Assembly (NCBI RefSeq): GCF_013307435.2
Contig: NZ_CP102845.1
Coordinates: 3,036,001-3,100,000 of the forward strand
Source: Microvirga terrae
GTDB taxonomy: Bacteria; Pseudomonadota; Alphaproteobacteria; Rhizobiales; Beijerinckiaceae
Direction of reading: 5' to 3'
Length of the DNA: 64,000 nt
A program made the position numbers and the translations under genes. A model generated the notes under the pieces. That model searched no databases. It had not been told where the DNA came from and saw only the letters and a list, made by a program, of their open reading frames with translations. Of the stretch, positions 23,496 to 31,952 are shown one piece after another (positions within the stretch are counted from its first letter, which is position 1; each line of letters starts with the position of its first letter).

Positions 23496-23933
23496 TTACT
23501 GACCGCAGGCGATCGGAATACGCGTATCACGGGTGTTCGGATCGAGGACCGTGCGGCACGGCACGCCGTTGATGTAGCGGATCTCGTGCGGGGCGGCATA
23601 GGGATCGGCTGCGCCGACAGGCTCGGGAGCACCCATCATGGGACCGACGGGAGCAGGAACGATGCTTCCGGTCGAGACGACGTCGCCGGGCATGGGCGCT
23701 ACGACGCCGCTGACCTGACCGGCACAGGCAACCGGGATGCGGGTGTCGCGCGTGTTGGGATCGAGAATGGTCCGGCAGGGAACGCCGTTGATCCAGCGGA
23801 TCTCATGAGGTGCCGCATCCGGAAACAGAGAACCGGGCGTTCCGGAAATCGCCGGCGACGACTGCGCCAAAGCGGCACCCATGCCGCCAAGTACCATGAA
23901 TCCAGCGCCGGCGAAGATCGCAAGCTTCTTCAT
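23496..23933 (-). CDS. Secreted protein built of two near-identical 30-residue repeats
   Basis: A protein of 145 residues. The signal peptide ends AALAQ. The mature part holds two copies of a unit that begins APHEIRWINGVPCRT and ends DPNTRDTRIPVAC (about residues 41-70 and 114-143). Each copy has two conserved cysteines, joined by a Pro/Gly/Val-rich linker. The cysteines suggest one disulfide per unit in the periplasm. No named family is recognised. AGGAGG a few bases upstream of the ATG at 23933 decides the start over the longer frame. Confidence 0.8.
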   Translation of the reverse strand: MKKLAIFAGAGFMVLGGMGAALAQSSPAISGTPGSLFPDAAPHEIRWINGVPCRTILDPNTRDTRIPVACAGQVSGVVAPMPGDVVSTGSIVPAPVGPMMGAPEPVGAADPYAAPHEIRYINGVPCRTVLDPNTRDTRIPIACGQ

Positions 23934-24231
23934 CAATGCCTCCTGTGCTTTCGTTGAACATGGCGATCGCCACATATGACAGAGGCTAAACGCCGTCGGC
24001 ACGGATCGTTTCCCAACGTAATTTCTTCACACAGAGTTGTGATTGTCGCGCCGGTAAAAGCAAAGCTTATGATTTTCACGACATCGAATGTGCAGATCTC
24101 TCGAACTCGTAGTCGCTCTACTCGCGGACAATCCAGCGGTCTGTCGACGTAGACTACAATTGTTCCAAACTTCCAATTGAATGTTCATCACTTTCGCGGG
24201 CTGACGGTCTTGTGGCAGACGGCAGTGCGTG

Positions 24232-25125
24232 TCACGTCTCCTCGCGCGCCGGCTCCGTTCTGGTGGCGAGCCAGAGCCCGGCGACGACGCCCGCGAGGCC
24301 GATCAGCACACCGGCCGTGAAGGGCTCCTCTAGAAATGATACGCCGAGCAGAGCCGCCGTAACCGGACTCAACGAGAGGAACACCGTGACCCGGGTCGGT
24401 GTGGAGTGCTTTAGGGCCCAGAGCCAGAGAACATAACCGATCCCACTCGACAGGCCGATGAACAAGACTGCCAGCCAGCCTGCTCGGTTGAGCGGCGGCA
24501 GGTCCGTGAAGAGCCCCTCAAGGCCCGCGGGAACGGCCAGGAACAGGACCGAAGCAAGCATGGCCCAAGTGCCGACCGGCAGGGTTGGGTAGCGGACAAG
24601 ATAAGGTCGGTAGAGCACCGAACATACGGCACCGCAGAGTGCGGCAGCCAGCACGAGAAGGGCTCCCAGCCATTCGCCTGTTGCGCTCCGCGTCATCAGC
24701 CGCTCGCCCAGAGCCGCCGCCACACCGACGATCGTCAGGGCGACTCCCACAACCTTCATCCGGCTCAGCGGCTCGCGCCCGAGACTTGCCGCGATGAACA
24801 TCGTCATGAGCGGAAAGGTCGAGAAGAGGAGCGCCGCGCGGGTGGAAGAGATGAACTGGAGGCCGAGATTCAGAAGGACGATGAGAAGGCCGAACTGCAC
24901 GACCCCGAGGGCCATCACGGCCATGAGGTCTCGTGGGACAAACCGCACCCGTGCACTCATCCAGAAGGGTGGCGCAAGGCAGAGAACCGCAATGGCATAG
25001 CGCAGGAAGGCCAGCGATGCCGGACCGATGTCATGCACCACGAAGCGCGTGGCCACCAGGGCGGCGCCCACCTGGACACCCGTCGCCGCTGCAGCCGTCA
25101 GGGCGAGCCCGTCCCGACCCCTCAC
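24232..25125 (-). CDS. EamA/DMT-family transporter
   Basis: A protein of 297 residues with ten membrane segments in two five-helix EamA halves (about 5-130 and 145-285). Seen are RFVVHDIGPASLAFLRYAIA, LNLGLQFISSTRAALLFS and SGIGYVLWLWALKHSTPT. DMT exporters move metabolites such as amino acids or drugs out of the cell; the substrate is unknown. The GTG start at 25125 overlaps the stop of the MarR-GNAT gene by four bases (GTGA), so translation is coupled. The much longer frame upstream of it is a shadow of that gene. Confidence 0.9.
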   Translation of the reverse strand: MRGRDGLALTAAAATGVQVGAALVATRFVVHDIGPASLAFLRYAIAVLCLAPPFWMSARVRFVPRDLMAVMALGVVQFGLLIVLLNLGLQFISSTRAALLFSTFPLMTMFIAASLGREPLSRMKVVGVALTIVGVAAALGERLMTRSATGEWLGALLVLAAALCGAVCSVLYRPYLVRYPTLPVGTWAMLASVLFLAVPAGLEGLFTDLPPLNRAGWLAVLFIGLSSGIGYVLWLWALKHSTPTRVTVFLSLSPVTAALLGVSFLEEPFTAGVLIGLAGVVAGLWLATRTEPAREET

Positions 25126-26060
25126 AGATCGAGATCCCAGGTCTGCCCGACCAGATCCTTTCCGAAGGAGTGATGCGGCTCTTCCTTCACCAGGCGAAAG
25201 CCCTTCGCCTGGTAGATGCGGCGAGCCGCCACGAGCACGTCGTTGGTCCAGAGCGTCAAGGTCCTGTAGCCCCGGTCCCTGGCGAAGGCGATGCATTCTT
25301 CCGTCAGCCGGCGCCCGAGACCGAGACCTCTGGCGCACGGCTCCACATAAAGAAGCCGGAGCTTGGCGACCTCGTCCGAAGACCGCACCAGGAAGACGCT
25401 CCCGATGATCTCGCCTCCCCGTTCCGCGATCCAGCAGCGCTCCCATTGCGGGTCAAAGTTCCTGACGAAGCCGGCGGCGATCTCCGCCACCAGGGCCTCG
25501 AACGTCTGGTCCCAACCATATTCCTGAGCATACAAAATCCCCTGCCGGTGGGCGATCCAGCCGATGTCGCCGGGCTGGTGGGAACGCAGGACGTATGGCC
25601 GATCGGGCCGGGGGCCATCGCCGACCAGATGCTCGACGGTGGTCATCGCCTGCGTGAGCCGCTCCCGCTCGCCCACCGATAGGCCCGACAGCATCGTGGC
25701 GACCTGAGCCGCCGAGGCTTGGTTCAGGGGCGTGAAAGCCGCAAAGCCTTTGTCGGTGAGCGACAGGAGGAACTGACGTCCGTCATCTTTCGACGGATTA
25801 CGTTGGGTCAACCCTTGGGCTCCGAACCTTTTCAGGAGGCGGCTGAGATACCCGGCGTCGAGACCGAGCTCACGGCCCAAATCCGCCGCTGTCACGGGAC
25901 CGCGATGGGCAAGCTCGTAAAGCACCCGCGCTTCGGTCAGAGAAAACGCACTCTCGAGCAATCCCTCGTTTAGAAGGCCGATATGGCGTGTGTAGAACCG
26001 GTTGAAGCTCCGGACCCGCTCGATTTGCTCGTCGGTTGGCAGTTTCGGAATGTGCGACAT
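25122..26060 (-). CDS. MarR-type regulator fused to a GNAT acetyltransferase
   Basis: A protein of 312 residues. Residues 15-150 are a winged-helix MarR domain (FSLTEARVLYELAHRGPVTA, then LSRLLKRFGAQGL and the wing SKDDGRQFLLSLTDKG). Residues 155-310 are a GNAT domain with the acetyl-CoA loop EPCARGLGLGRRLTEE and strand YRTLTLWTN. Fused MarR-GNAT proteins are known, but their substrates are mostly not. It is coupled to a DMT exporter gene. A 15-bp dyad lies 34-49 bases upstream and is a likely autoregulatory site. GGGAG precedes the ATG at 26060. Confidence 0.9.
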   Translation of the reverse strand: MSHIPKLPTDEQIERVRSFNRFYTRHIGLLNEGLLESAFSLTEARVLYELAHRGPVTAADLGRELGLDAGYLSRLLKRFGAQGLTQRNPSKDDGRQFLLSLTDKGFAAFTPLNQASAAQVATMLSGLSVGERERLTQAMTTVEHLVGDGPRPDRPYVLRSHQPGDIGWIAHRQGILYAQEYGWDQTFEALVAEIAAGFVRNFDPQWERCWIAERGGEIIGSVFLVRSSDEVAKLRLLYVEPCARGLGLGRRLTEECIAFARDRGYRTLTLWTNDVLVAARRIYQAKGFRLVKEEPHHSFGKDLVGQTWDLDL

Positions 26061-26094
26061 GGCTGGCTCCCTGGCGCACAGAGTCAGGCACATC

Positions 26095-26109
26095 GTTGAC
26101 TGAGTCAAC
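26095..26109. promoter_or_regulatory. Candidate MarR operator GTTGAC-TGA-GTCAAC
   Basis: A perfect dyad with 6-bp arms and a 3-bp spacer, 35 bases before the start of the MarR-GNAT gene. On the minus strand it contains TTGACT, which could be the -35 element, so a bound dimer would block transcription. Confidence 0.5.
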
Positions 26110-26137
26110 TAGTTTGCAGATGGAGCGGCAGTACCCG

Positions 26138-27142
26138 TCAGGCCGCCGCGTCCACGGCTAGACGTCCCTCATGAATGGCGTGGCAGGCCACGCCACCCAG
26201 GAGCGGCGGAATCTCGGCCCGGCAACGATCATTGGCGAAGGGACAGCGCGGGTTGAAGGTGCAGCCCGAGGGCGGATTGATCGGGTTGGGGATTTCGCCG
26301 CGCACGGGAATGCGTTGCCGGCCCGTCATGCCCACATCCGGAACCGCGTCGAGGAGCATGCGGGTGTAAGGGTGCTTCGGGTGTGCGAAGAGTTCGCGCC
26401 CGTTGGAGATCTCGACGATGCGGCCGAGATACATCACGCCGATGCGGCTCGCCATATGGCGCACCACGGCGAGGTTGTGGCTGATGAACAGATAGGTCAG
26501 CCCTAGCCGATCCTGCAGGTCGCGCATGAGATTCAGGATCTGCGCCTGCACCGAGACGTCGAGCGCGGAGGTCGGCTCGTCGCAGACGATGAACTCCGCA
26601 TTGGATGCGAGCGCACGGGCGATGGCGATGCGCTGGCGCTGTCCGCCCGAGAACTCGTGCGGGTACTTCCCGCCGTCCGCCGGATGGAGACCGACAAGGG
26701 AGAGAAGCTCGCCGACCCGATTGGCGATGTCTCGCTCGGTCTCGATCAACCGGAAAGCCCTGATCGGCTCGGCCACGATGCGGTCGACCTGCCAGCGCGG
26801 ATTGAGGCTGGCATAGGGATCCTGGAAGATCATCTGGATGCGCCGCCGCAGGCGCTGGCGCTCGGCGGACGCAGCCGCCGACGTCATCGAGACGCCGTCG
26901 ATCGCCACCGTCCCGCTCGTCGGCGGCAGAAGTCCCACGACCATCCGGGCCACCGTCGACTTGCCCGAACCTGATTCTCCGACGAGGGCGAAGGTCTCGC
27001 CTTTCGCGATATCGAAGGAAACGCCGTCGACCGCTTTGAGGTACTGCTTCTCGCCCCCCTCGAGCACCCGGTTGAGCCAGGGCTTTGAGACGTCGAACAA
27101 GCGGCGCAGATCTTTGACGTCGACGTAAGGGTTCTCGGTCAC
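26138..27142 (-). CDS. Peptide/opine ABC transporter ATP-binding protein (OppF/DppF type)
   Basis: A protein of 334 residues: Walker A GESGSGKSTVARM, Q-loop FQDPYASLNPRW, signature EFSGGQRQRIAIARAL, Walker B FIVCDEPTSALDVS, H-loop YLFISHNLAVVRH. The C-terminal oligopeptide extension with FNPRCPFANDRC provides the cysteine cluster of this subfamily. It is the last gene of a five-gene operon. The GTG start overlaps the preceding stop by four bases (GTGA), so 27142 is certain; the long upstream frame is a shadow. Confidence 0.94.
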   Translation of the reverse strand: MTENPYVDVKDLRRLFDVSKPWLNRVLEGGEKQYLKAVDGVSFDIAKGETFALVGESGSGKSTVARMVVGLLPPTSGTVAIDGVSMTSAAASAERQRLRRRIQMIFQDPYASLNPRWQVDRIVAEPIRAFRLIETERDIANRVGELLSLVGLHPADGGKYPHEFSGGQRQRIAIARALASNAEFIVCDEPTSALDVSVQAQILNLMRDLQDRLGLTYLFISHNLAVVRHMASRIGVMYLGRIVEISNGRELFAHPKHPYTRMLLDAVPDVGMTGRQRIPVRGEIPNPINPPSGCTFNPRCPFANDRCRAEIPPLLGGVACHAIHEGRLAVDAAA

Positions 27143-28131
27143 GCGACGGCCTCCGACCGGACGGAAGATTGATCGTAGAGATGGCAGGCCACGCGATGCT
27201 CGCTGTGCTGAATGGGCTCCGGCCGCTCGACCCGGCAGCGGTCGAACACGAACGGGCAGCGCGGATTGAACGCACAGCCAGGGGGAATGGCCGATAGCCG
27301 CGGCATGGAGCCTGGGATTTGAACGAGGCGCTCCGCGTCGGTCTCGAGGGATGGGATCGCGCCCATCAGGCCCTTGGCGTAGGGGTGAAGCGGGTTCTGC
27401 ACCACCTCGCGCACCGGTCCGATCTCCGCGATGCGGCCCGCATACATGACGGCGACCCGATCGGCCGTTTCGGCGATCACGCCCATGTCGTGAGTGACCA
27501 GCATGATGGCCGTGCCATGCTCGCGTCCGAGGCGCTTCAAAAGCGCGATGATCTGCGCCTGAACGGACACGTCGAGAGCGGTCGTCGGCTCGTCCGCGAT
27601 GATGAGCTCGGGCTCGGCGCACAGGGCGAGGGCGATCACCACGCGCTGTCGCATGCCGCCCGAGAACTCGTGCGGATAGCTGTCGATCCGACGGTCGGGC
27701 GCCGGAATACCGACTTCAGCCAGGAGATCAATGGCACGCTTCCTGGCCGCCGAGGCGGACAGGTTCGTATGCGTACGGATGGTCTCGATCAGTTGCTCGC
27801 TGACCCGGTACAGCGGATTGAGGCTTGTCAGCGGATCCTGGAAGATCATGCCGATGCGCTTGCCGCGCACCCGGCGCATCTCCTCCGGCGGCAGATTGTC
27901 GATGCGCATCCCGGAGAGAAGGATTTCGCCGCCGGCAATCCGTCCCGGGGGATCGATGAGGCCGACGACGGCGGAACCCGTCACCGACTTGCCGGCGCCG
28001 GATTCACCGACGACGCCGAGAACCTCGCCCTTGCCGATGTCGAACGAGATGCCGTCGATGGCCTTCAGAATGCCGCGCCGGGTGACGAACTCGACCCGCA
28101 GGTCACGGACGGAGAGGACGGGTTGGGCCAT
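27139..28131 (-). CDS. Peptide/opine ABC transporter ATP-binding protein (OppD/DppD type)
   Basis: A protein of 330 residues with Walker A GESGAGKSVTGSAV, Q-loop FQDPLTSLNPLY, signature EFSGGMRQRVVIALAL, Walker B LIIADEPTTALDVS and the C-terminal FNPRCPFVFDRC cluster. It forms the heterodimeric motor with the OppF-type partner. GAGGGAG lies a few bases before the ATG at 28131; 14 bases separate it from the permease stop. Confidence 0.94.
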   Translation of the reverse strand: MAQPVLSVRDLRVEFVTRRGILKAIDGISFDIGKGEVLGVVGESGAGKSVTGSAVVGLIDPPGRIAGGEILLSGMRIDNLPPEEMRRVRGKRIGMIFQDPLTSLNPLYRVSEQLIETIRTHTNLSASAARKRAIDLLAEVGIPAPDRRIDSYPHEFSGGMRQRVVIALALCAEPELIIADEPTTALDVSVQAQIIALLKRLGREHGTAIMLVTHDMGVIAETADRVAVMYAGRIAEIGPVREVVQNPLHPYAKGLMGAIPSLETDAERLVQIPGSMPRLSAIPPGCAFNPRCPFVFDRCRVERPEPIQHSEHRVACHLYDQSSVRSEAVA

Positions 28132-28145
28132 GGATGCTCCCTCTC

Positions 28146-29102
28146 TCATCGCAGCTTGGGATTGAGCGCATCGCGCAGCCAATCACCCAGAAGGTTGATG
28201 GCGAGGACGAGGAGCGCGAGTGAGATGCCGGGGAACGCAATGATCCACCACTCGCCGGAGAACAGGTAGTTGTTTCCGATGCGGATCAGTGTGCCGAGCG
28301 ACGGCATGGTTTCCGGCATGCCGGTGCCGAGGAAGGACAGGGTGGCCTCCGTGATGATGGCGAGCGCCAGGTTGATGGTGGCGATGACGAGCACCGGGCC
28401 AAGCACGTTGGGCAGGACATGCCGGAACATGATGACCGGCGCAGGCAGACCGATGAGCCGGGCGGCGGCGATGTAGTCCTTGTTCTTCTCGACCATCACG
28501 GAGCCGCGCACCGTGCGGGCATATTGCACCCAGAAGCTCAAGCCGATGGAGAAGACCAGCACGGAGAGCGTCGTGATGCCGTCGAGCTGGCCTCCGAGGA
28601 CCGACTTCACCACGCCGTCGACGAGGAGCGCGATCAGGATCGCCGGGAAGGTCAGCTGCACGTCGGCGATGCGCATAATGACCGCATCGGTCGTGCCGCC
28701 CACATAGCCGGCGATGAGGCCGAGAGCGATCCCGAGCGTGGCCGAGAAGGCAACCCCGAGAAAGCCGACCGCGAGCGAAATCCGCAGGCCGTAGAGGATG
28801 GCCGAGAAGATGTCGCGGCCCTGCTCGTCCGTGCCGAGCAGGAATGGCGCCTGCCCTTCCGCATCCCAGAGCGGCGGCAATCGGCTGTTCAGCAGGTCGA
28901 GCTGTGCCGGGTCGAAGGGATCCTGCGGTGCGACGAGCCCGGCAAGCAGGGCTGCCACAACAAAAAGGAGTGTGAGGCAAGCCGCGGCCATCGTCAGCTT
29001 CGAGCGCTTGAAGCTCGCCCAGACGTCACTGTCGAAGAAGCGGCCGGCCCAGGTTGTGGGCTGGGAGTGAGGCGCGGGCGCGGCCTGTATTGCGTCTGCC
29101 AT
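28146..29102 (-). CDS. Peptide/opine ABC transporter permease (OppC/DppC type)
   Basis: A protein of 318 residues. It has a cytoplasmic N-terminus, one membrane helix, the periplasmic loop with LLGTDEQGRDIFSAILYGLR (the DppC hallmark), and five more helices. The coupling motif EKNKDYIAAARLIGLPAPVI contacts the ATPases. Ten bases separate it from the preceding permease gene. Confidence 0.94.
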   Translation of the reverse strand: MADAIQAAPAPHSQPTTWAGRFFDSDVWASFKRSKLTMAAACLTLLFVVAALLAGLVAPQDPFDPAQLDLLNSRLPPLWDAEGQAPFLLGTDEQGRDIFSAILYGLRISLAVGFLGVAFSATLGIALGLIAGYVGGTTDAVIMRIADVQLTFPAILIALLVDGVVKSVLGGQLDGITTLSVLVFSIGLSFWVQYARTVRGSVMVEKNKDYIAAARLIGLPAPVIMFRHVLPNVLGPVLVIATINLALAIITEATLSFLGTGMPETMPSLGTLIRIGNNYLFSGEWWIIAFPGISLALLVLAINLLGDWLRDALNPKLR

Positions 29103-29112
29103 GTCTGCCTCC

Positions 29113-30093
29113 TCAGGCCGGCTGCCGGATCGTCGTCCTCAGGCGAGGATCGACGATGGTGTAGAGGATGTCGACGGCGAGGTTGATCGCCACGAAGATG
29201 AGCGCCACCAGCATGAGATAGGCTGCCATGATCGGGATATCGACGTTCTGCACGGCCTGGACGAACAGGAGACCCATGCCCGGCCACTGGAACACGGTCT
29301 CGGTGATGATCGCGAAGGCGATCACCGAGCCGAACTGCAGCCCGACGATGGTGATGACCGGCACGAGCGTATTCTTGAGCGCATGCCCGAAATGGATGGC
29401 CCGGGTGGTGAGCCCCCTCGCCCTGGCGAACTTGATGTAGTCGGTGCGCAGCACCTCCAGCATCTCGGCCCGGACGATGCGCATGATCAGGGTCATCTGG
29501 AACAGACCGAGCGTAATGGAGGGCATGATGAGCGCCTTGAGGCCCGACACGGTGAGGAGGCCGGTCGTCCACCAGCCGAGACGCACGGTGTCGCCACGGC
29601 CATAGGACGGCAGCCAGCCGAGCGTGACGGAGAAAAGGTAAATCAGCAGAATGCCGATCAGGAAGGTCGGAAGCGAGATGCCGACGAGCGATACGGTCTG
29701 GAACACCTTGGCCAGGAAGCTGTCCCGCTTCAACCCCGAATAGACGCCCATGAGCACGCCGAAACCTGTGGCGAAGACGGTCGCACAGAATGCGAGTTCG
29801 AGCGTCGCCGGCATGCGCTCGGCCAGGAGATCCGATACGGGCTGGCGGAACTGATAGGACACGCCGAAATTGCCCTGCGCCGCGCTGGTCAGGTAACGCA
29901 GGAACTGCACGGGCACCGGATCGTCGAGTCCAAGGGAGCGGCGAACCTGCTCCCGCTCGGCGGCGGGCGTATCCAGGGAGACGATCTGGTTCACCGGATC
30001 GCCGGCAAAGCGGAACATCGCGAACGAAATGATCCCGACGGCCAGAAGAACGCCGATGGCCTGGAGGGCGCGCCGGATGATGAAAGCGAACAT
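29113..30093 (-). CDS. Peptide/opine ABC transporter permease (OppB/DppB type)
   Basis: A protein of 326 residues with six membrane helices. The DppB-type N-terminus is AFIIRRALQAIGVLLAVGII. The coupling motif is LRTDYIKFARARGLTTRAIH, and FQWPGMGLLFVQAVQNVDIP follows near the C-terminus. The ATG at 30093 is chosen over one two codons earlier because AAGAGA is better spaced from it. Confidence 0.93.
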   Translation of the reverse strand: MFAFIIRRALQAIGVLLAVGIISFAMFRFAGDPVNQIVSLDTPAAEREQVRRSLGLDDPVPVQFLRYLTSAAQGNFGVSYQFRQPVSDLLAERMPATLELAFCATVFATGFGVLMGVYSGLKRDSFLAKVFQTVSLVGISLPTFLIGILLIYLFSVTLGWLPSYGRGDTVRLGWWTTGLLTVSGLKALIMPSITLGLFQMTLIMRIVRAEMLEVLRTDYIKFARARGLTTRAIHFGHALKNTLVPVITIVGLQFGSVIAFAIITETVFQWPGMGLLFVQAVQNVDIPIMAAYLMLVALIFVAINLAVDILYTIVDPRLRTTIRQPA

Positions 30094-30155
30094 GCACAAT
30101 CTCTTGATCGCTGCGTCCCGGATAAACCTTCTGCCCGAGACCCTCGAAAGAAATA

Positions 30156-30182
30156 TCCCGGACGGCGATCGGCCGTCCGGGA
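30156..30182 (-). terminator. Hairpin between substrate-binding protein and permease genes
   Basis: An 11-bp stem TCCCGGACGGC/GCCGTCCGGGA with a five-base loop in the gap after the binding-protein gene; TATTTCTTT follows on the minus strand. It probably acts as a partial terminator or 3'-end stabiliser that raises binding-protein mRNA over the rest of the operon. Confidence 0.55.
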
Positions 30183-30200
30183 CAAGCGATCAGATGCCGA

Positions 30201-31799
30201 CTATTCCTTCTTCTGCGCCCAGTAGAGCAGCACCTGGTTGTCAGCCCGCTGAGGCAGCGTCACCTTGTTCGAAACGCCCCAGGCGAGGGCCTGCTGGTGC
30301 AGCGGGATATAGCCATATTCGTCGAAGGTGATCTGGAATGCCTGCTTGATCAGCTGGTCGCGCTTCTCCTTGTTGCTCTCGACCAGGATCTTGTCGGTCA
30401 GCTCGTCATGCTGCTTGTTGCAGAAATTGCCGAGATTCGACTCGCCGCGCGATGACTGGGGGTCGTTCCTGCAGCCTTCGATGTCGAACAGGACGTTATG
30501 GCTGTCGAAGGTGCCAGGGGTCCAGCCGAGCAGGTAGAACGAGGTGTTGTAGTTGCCCGACTTCAGCACCTTGCCGAAGTACTGCGCCTTCGGTTGCGCC
30601 ATCAGGTTCACCTTGACGCCGGCACGGGCCAGCATGCTGACCACAGCCTGGCAAATCGCCTCGTCGTTCACATAGCGGTCGTTCGGGCAGTCCATCCCGA
30701 CCTCGAAGCCGTTCGGGTAACCGGCATCGGCGAGAAGCTTCTTGGCGCCTTCGAGGTCATACTTCGGACGAACGAAGTCGGCCGAGGACGTGAACAGCTG
30801 CGGGGCAATCATCAGCGCCGATGGGGTGGACATTCCGCGCATGACCCGGGACTTGATCGTCTCGATGTCGATGGCCTTGTAGAAGGCCTCGCGCACCCGC
30901 TTGTCCTTGAACGGGTTCTTGCCCTTCACGTTCGAGAACAGGAGCTCGTCGCGGGTCTGATCGAAACCCAGGAAGATCGTCCGAAGCTCCGGACCGGCCA
31001 GCACCTTGGCGTTGGCCGTGCCGTTGACGCGCTGGACGTCCTGCAGCGGAACCGGCTCGATCACGTCCACTTCGCCCGAGAGCAGCGCGGCGACGCGCGT
31101 GGCGTCGGATGCAATCGGCGTAAAGACGATCTCGTCGATGTTGTGCTCGACCTTGCCCCACCAATCCTTGTTGACCTTGAAGACGGTCTTCACGCCGGGC
31201 TGGTGGCTTTCGATCTTGAACGGCCCGGTGCCGTTGGCGTTCAGGGACGCGAAGCTCGGCGTCGTCGCGGCGGCCGGCGTGGGCGCAACGCTGTTGTTCG
31301 CCTCCGACCACTCCTTGTCCATGATGTACCAGGTATCCCACTGGGCATTCATGATCGGGTTCGGGGATTTGAGCTTCACGTCGACCGTGTACTCGTCAAC
31401 CTTCACCCATTCCGAGCCGCTGGGAACCCGGGTCTGGAAGTTCGAGCCCTGCGCGCGGACCCGGTTGGCGGAGAAGATCACGTCGTCGGCATTGAAGGAA
31501 TTGCCATTGTGAAACTTCACGTTCTTGCGCAGGAAGAGCCGCCAGGTCAGACCGTCCTCGCTGATCTCCCAGCGCTCCGCCAATGCCGGCTCGATCGCAA
31601 GGTCCTTGCCGCGCTTCGTCAGACCTTCATAGACGTGGCCGTGATGCGCGATGGTGGTGGTCTCGTTCAGGGTATACGGGTCGAGCGACTTCAGGTCGCC
31701 CTGGTTGGCATAGCGCAAAGTCACGGCCATGGCCGGAAAAGCTACGCCGGCCATGAAGGTCGCCGCGGCCGCGACGAGAAACTTCGAACGGATCCTCAT
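30201..31799 (-). CDS. ABC transporter substrate-binding protein, family 5 (SBP_bac_5)
   Basis: A protein of 532 residues. The signal peptide ends FPAMA. The family-5 fold follows, with LRYANQGDLKSLDPYTLNET at the start, WRLFLRKNVKFHNGNSFNAD and RVREAFYKAIDIETI. There is no lipobox cysteine, so it is a soluble periplasmic protein. Such proteins bind di- or oligopeptides, opines or similar compounds; the ligand is unknown. It is the first gene of the transporter operon. An ArgE-like deacetylase gene lies next upstream on the same strand, a pairing that would suit N-acylated amino acids or peptides (inference). Confidence 0.93.
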   Translation of the reverse strand: MRIRSKFLVAAAATFMAGVAFPAMAVTLRYANQGDLKSLDPYTLNETTTIAHHGHVYEGLTKRGKDLAIEPALAERWEISEDGLTWRLFLRKNVKFHNGNSFNADDVIFSANRVRAQGSNFQTRVPSGSEWVKVDEYTVDVKLKSPNPIMNAQWDTWYIMDKEWSEANNSVAPTPAAATTPSFASLNANGTGPFKIESHQPGVKTVFKVNKDWWGKVEHNIDEIVFTPIASDATRVAALLSGEVDVIEPVPLQDVQRVNGTANAKVLAGPELRTIFLGFDQTRDELLFSNVKGKNPFKDKRVREAFYKAIDIETIKSRVMRGMSTPSALMIAPQLFTSSADFVRPKYDLEGAKKLLADAGYPNGFEVGMDCPNDRYVNDEAICQAVVSMLARAGVKVNLMAQPKAQYFGKVLKSGNYNTSFYLLGWTPGTFDSHNVLFDIEGCRNDPQSSRGESNLGNFCNKQHDELTDKILVESNKEKRDQLIKQAFQITFDEYGYIPLHQQALAWGVSNKVTLPQRADNQVLLYWAQKKE

Positions 31800-31952
31800 T
31801 GTCTGTCCTTCTCCTCTGTAGGCCCGCGTCTTTGCGCGGTGTTCTACTTGTCGGAAGCTCGACATTTCTGGTCGCACCTTCCGCTAGGGAATGAACTTAG
31901 GCAGGAAAGTGGCTGGTGGTCTAGCCCCGACTTGGACCGTCCTGCTCAGCAT

